NCBI GenBank assembly: GCA_964473485.1 | Contig: CAYYPH010000010.1 | Location: forward strand, 1 to 64,000 | Direction: 5' to 3' | Source of the DNA: CAIVAT01 sp964473485 | GTDB lineage: Bacteria; Bacteroidota; Bacteroidia; Bacteroidales; FEN-979 | Length of the DNA: 64,000 bases | Shown here: positions 61,302-64,000 of the stretch, in pieces | Layout: each line of letters starts with the position of its first letter | Position numbering within the stretch: the first letter of the stretch is position 1 | The notes under the pieces: generated by a model | What the model was told of the DNA's origin: nothing | The model's database searches: none | Seen by the model: the letters and a program-made list of their open reading frames with translations, nothing else | Made by a program: the position numbers and the translations under genes

Positions 61302-62392
61302 TGTGTCCAGACCAATTCCGCATCCTTGGCTTGCATGACATAATTTTGTATTTGTTGTCGGCTTATTATCTCACCAGTTTCAAGGTAAGTTTTATACCAA
61401 CAAGCAGTTTCGGAAATTCCTTGAGAAAATGACCATACGGGCTTCCAATTGAGTTTCTGTTGGGCTTTCGTGTTATCAAGATGCAACAGCAATGCCTCAT
61501 GTGGCTGGGGTTCGTCGACCGGATGCCATTGAATAGCAGGCCAGATTCTTTTCATTAATGTAAGAATTTTTTCGACTTCTTTATTTCCTTCAGGGCCCGG
61601 TCCAAAGTTCCATGCTTCAGCAAATGATTTTTCGGATGTAAGCAGTTTTTGTCCTAGTAAAAGATATCCAGAAAGTGATTCTAAAACATGCTGCCAGGGA
61701 CGGGTAGCATGTGGTGCACGAACCACAAGTGGCTCGTTACTTTGCACTGAACGAACAATATCGGGGATAAGTCTGTCTTCACTCCAATCGCCACCCCCGA
61801 TAACATTGCCTGCCCGGGCTGATGCTATCAGCGGTGCACCTGGGTAATTAAAATAGGCTTGTCTATAGCTAGCAGCAACCAATTCAGCACCTGCCTTTGA
61901 TGCGCTATACGGATCATGTCCTCCAAGGCGGTCATTTTCACGATAGCCCCATATCCATTCCTGATTTTCATAACACTTGTCAGTGGTAATAACCACAATT
62001 GCTTTGACTGATGGGCATTGCCTGCAAGTATCAAGAATATTTGCAGTACCCATAACGTTTGTTGACCAGGTCTCTAGTGGATCACGGTACGAACGTCGTA
62101 CAAGAGCTTGGGCAGCGAGGTGAAAAACTATCTCGGGTTGGGTTTCTGCAACAATTTTTTGCAGAGTCTCCGCGCATCGAATATCTGTACGGTAATCATC
62201 AATTTCAAGATTGAGCAAATTCCAATGATTGGGACTTGTTTCAGGAGAAAGAGAAATGCCAATAATGGCTGCCCCAAGTTCTTTTAGCCACAAAGCAAGC
62301 CAGCTTCCTTTGAATCCTGTATGGCCTGTGATAAGAACACGCTTGCCTTGATATGAATTCCCGAAAAGCATATTTTTTACCATACCTTCCAT
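61298..62392 (-). CDS. rfbG: CDP-glucose 4,6-dehydratase
   Basis: About 361-364 residues; starts at 62392, 62383 or 62371 are all possible, and the first two overlap the upstream stop. The NAD loop is VLITGHTGFKGSWLALWL and the catalytic Tyr-x-x-x-Lys is in DPYSASKAGAEL. HLAAQALVRRSY and TDKCYENQEW are family hallmarks of RfbG. It makes CDP-4-keto-6-deoxyglucose from CDP-glucose. It lies directly after rfbF, its usual partner, and before the epimerase gene. Confidence 0.93.
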   Translation of the reverse strand: MEGMVKNMLFGNSYQGKRVLITGHTGFKGSWLALWLKELGAAIIGISLSPETSPNHWNLLNLEIDDYRTDIRCAETLQKIVAETQPEIVFHLAAQALVRRSYRDPLETWSTNVMGTANILDTCRQCPSVKAIVVITTDKCYENQEWIWGYRENDRLGGHDPYSASKAGAELVAASYRQAYFNYPGAPLIASARAGNVIGGGDWSEDRLIPDIVRSVQSNEPLVVRAPHATRPWQHVLESLSGYLLLGQKLLTSEKSFAEAWNFGPGPEGNKEVEKILTLMKRIWPAIQWHPVDEPQPHEALLLHLDNTKAQQKLNWKPVWSFSQGISETACWYKTYLETGEIISRQQIQNYVMQAKDAELVWTQ

Positions 62393-63147
62393 GGGGCTTT
62401 TCTGCTAACCCAAAGAGTTTCCAATTGATTCATGTCTCGCAATGTATCCATAGGTTGCCAGAATCCACGATGCTCATAGGCAGCAAGTTGACCATCGGCT
62501 GCAATTTTTATTAATGATTCACCTTCCCATGAAGTGGAATCATCCTCAATATAATTAAGGGCATCCCGTTGAAGAACAAAAAAACCACCATTGATCCAGG
62601 CACCATCTCCGGGTGGTTTTTCCTGAAAACCAAGCACATCATCTCCTTTGCAAATTAATGCGCCATACCTCCCGGGGGGCTGGACCGCACATACTGTAGC
62701 AAATTTTCCATGGCTTTTATGGAATGCGATTTCTGCAGTAATATCTATATCAGCAACTCCATCACCGTATGTAAATAAAAATGGTTCATCTGGTTCAAGA
62801 TAATCAGCTACTCGTTTGAGACGGCCACCAGTCATGGAATCTTCTCCGGTATCAATAAGAGTCACATGCCATGGCTCCGCATTTTTATGATGAACTTGCA
62901 TCTTGTTCTCAAGCATATCAAATGTAACATCAGACATATGCAGGAAGTAATTTGCAAAATATTCTTTGATGATATATCCTTTGTATCCTAAACAAATGAT
63001 AAAATTGTTAATTCCATGAGATGCATAAATTTTCATAATGTGCCACAAGATCGGTTTACCACCAATTTCGATCATCGGTTTAGGCTTAAGATGAGATTCC
63101 TCAGAAATTCGGGTTCCTAAACCTCCAGCTAAGATTACTACCTTCAT
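62377..63147 (-). CDS. rfbF: Glucose-1-phosphate cytidylyltransferase
   Basis: 256 residues. The nucleotidyltransferase motif is ILAGGLGTRISEESHLKPKP (5-24). MIEIGGKPILWHIMKIYASHG, LFTYGDGVADIDI (about 125) and PPGRYGAL (about 158) are typical of RfbF. It makes CDP-glucose from CTP and glucose 1-phosphate, the first step of the branch completed by the next genes. It is the first gene of the minus-strand sugar set in this window. Its ATG lies only 14 bp from the end of IS copy c, so its promoter must be in or beyond the IS. Confidence 0.94.
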   Translation of the reverse strand: MKVVILAGGLGTRISEESHLKPKPMIEIGGKPILWHIMKIYASHGINNFIICLGYKGYIIKEYFANYFLHMSDVTFDMLENKMQVHHKNAEPWHVTLIDTGEDSMTGGRLKRVADYLEPDEPFLFTYGDGVADIDITAEIAFHKSHGKFATVCAVQPPGRYGALICKGDDVLGFQEKPPGDGAWINGGFFVLQRDALNYIEDDSTSWEGESLIKIAADGQLAAYEHRGFWQPMDTLRDMNQLETLWVSRKAPWKVW

Positions 63148-63161
63148 GATTTTTTCTATCT

Positions 63162-64000
63162 AGTTGATCCTTATCAATTCACTTTTTTGTTACGCGCTGA
63201 TGAATTGAATATTTACGACAGGAAATAAGTTCATCCGGGAATATGCCCGAATAAGAAAATATAAAAGTTCCTGTTGTTTTATTCTCATCCATTTCATCAT
63301 ATTGTAAGCAGCCGCTGCCATTAATGTGTTGATTTGGTCTCCGGCCGTGCCTTTCAGATAGTTCCTGCGCATCCTGTAGTCATGCTTCAGGTGTGAGATC
63401 AGGCCTTCAATGCCGGCACGCGACCGGCACCTAAGTTCTCTTTGCTTTTTCTTGTAATAGCTTTCCTTTTTCCTTGGACAGGGCATGACAACTTCGGTAC
63501 TGCCGATCTTTACCTGGCCCTTGTAACCTCGGTCAACAATGGCCTTCCTGATGATCCCTTGGGTAAATTCTCTCACCTGTTTCAGTTGTGGAGCCAGCGT
63601 ATGTCCGTCATACATGTTTCCTTCAACCGCCATGGCCCCCACGATGATCCCACTCTTGCGGGTGTATGCAAACGAACTCTTGTTGCCAAACTCATACGGC
63701 TTGTGCTCTTTTCCTTTGGCGATGCACAGAACCTTCGGCTCATGAATGCTGTAAATCTTCTCTTTGTCGTGCCGTTGCTGAACAAGCACCTTATAAAAGA
63801 CATCGAATCTCTCGTAATATTCCTGCCTGGGAATGGGATTCAACTGGGTAACCAGGTCGTTGTAGATTTTGACAGCAATACGATGAAGCTTCTTCTGGGT
63901 GCGCATCAGCCGCTTGAAGTTCTTGGGTTTGCGGGCAAACCGCAGCTGATAGCGGAGCTTCTTGATTTCCCGGGTGTAGGTTCTCTTCAGCGTTATTCCC
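63162..64000 (-). mobile_element. IS5-type insertion sequence, copy c, cut by the window edge
   Basis: The left end, GTTGATCCTTATCAATTCAC, begins at 63162. The sequence follows copy b closely through the last base of the window, and about 630 bp of the element must lie beyond. It has the same orientation as copies a and b. Copies b and c are therefore direct repeats flanking the seven genes between 57331 and 63147. Confidence 0.88.
63190..64000 (-). CDS. IS5-type transposase, N terminus outside the window
   Basis: The reading frame stays open to base 64000 and corresponds to residues about 177-446 of the complete copy at 55881-57221. The second Asp (VDRGYKG) and the Glu (RAGIEGLISHLKHDY) are present. 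Differences from copy b are few single substitutions such as RT to RA and SYLKHDYRMC to SHLKHDYRMR. Confidence 0.9.
   Translation of the reverse strand, partial: GITLKRTYTREIKKLRYQLRFARKPKNFKRLMRTQKKLHRIAVKIYNDLVTQLNPIPRQEYYERFDVFYKVLVQQRHDKEKIYSIHEPKVLCIAKGKEHKPYEFGNKSSFAYTRKSGIIVGAMAVEGNMYDGHTLAPQLKQVREFTQGIIRKAIVDRGYKGQVKIGSTEVVMPCPRKKESYYKKKQRELRCRSRAGIEGLISHLKHDYRMRRNYLKGTAGDQINTLMAAAAYNMMKWMRIKQQELLYFLIRAYSRMNLFPVVNIQFISA

Overview
The window looks like a metagenome-assembled scaffold from an uncultured Bacteroidota member, probably Bacteroidales-like. Evidence for this: six or more secreted proteins end in type IX secretion (T9SS) sorting domains; there are gingipain-type C25 peptidases; several plus-strand genes have TAnnTTTG -7 boxes and no Shine-Dalgarno sites; and a 100-N scaffold gap is present at 2713-2812. 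No rRNA, tRNA, CRISPR or phage genes were seen.

Layout. (1) 1-4.1 kb, plus strand: the 3' part of polA, with simple repeats in its interdomain linker, a repeat-rich intergenic stretch containing the gap, and a ROK-family sugar kinase. (2) 4.3-11.8 kb, plus strand: three T9SS cargo genes, namely an Omp28-like thioredoxin-fold/PKD protein and two C25 (gingipain-like) cysteine peptidases, closed by a bidirectional terminator. (3) 11.9-39.4 kb, minus strand: a GT-C/TPR membrane glycosyltransferase of the TMTC type, then four secreted proteins that all contain cohesin-like modules. They are a 445-aa cohesin/T9SS protein, a 3469-aa protein with 29 tandem 79-aa Ig-like units, an 811-aa protein with about five cohesin-like domains and a C-terminal type I dockerin, and a 3696-aa MBG/YDG/InlB-repeat protein with a dockerin-like region, a cohesin-like domain and a T9SS domain. 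I consider this cohesin/dockerin/T9SS cluster the most interesting system in the window: a candidate self-assembling cell-surface complex. (4) 40.2-63.1 kb, minus strand: a surface polysaccharide (O-antigen or capsule) locus. It holds an O-antigen ligase/polymerase with TPRs, a WecG/TagA transferase, acyltransferases, four or five glycosyltransferases, a WbpG/HisH/HisF-like acetamidino-sugar set, a Wzx flippase, and a CDP-glucose branch (cytidylyltransferase, 4,6-dehydratase, epimerase, C-methyltransferase, reductase, CmcI-like methyltransferase).

Three copies of one IS5-type element (one 3' remnant, one full, one cut by the window end) and a broken IS1595-type element interrupt the polysaccharide locus. 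Each IS5 copy lies 10-31 bp upstream of a sugar gene's start codon, in the same orientation as that gene. Base composition falls visibly from GC-rich polA and peptidase genes to AT-rich polysaccharide genes, especially 46-59 kb, which suggests the sugar genes were acquired by transfer.

Inferred working picture: the T9SS exports and anchors the cohesin, repeat and peptidase proteins on the cell surface. In other T9SS bacteria the anchor is a modified LPS, and the polysaccharide locus could supply such a glycan, but that link is inference.
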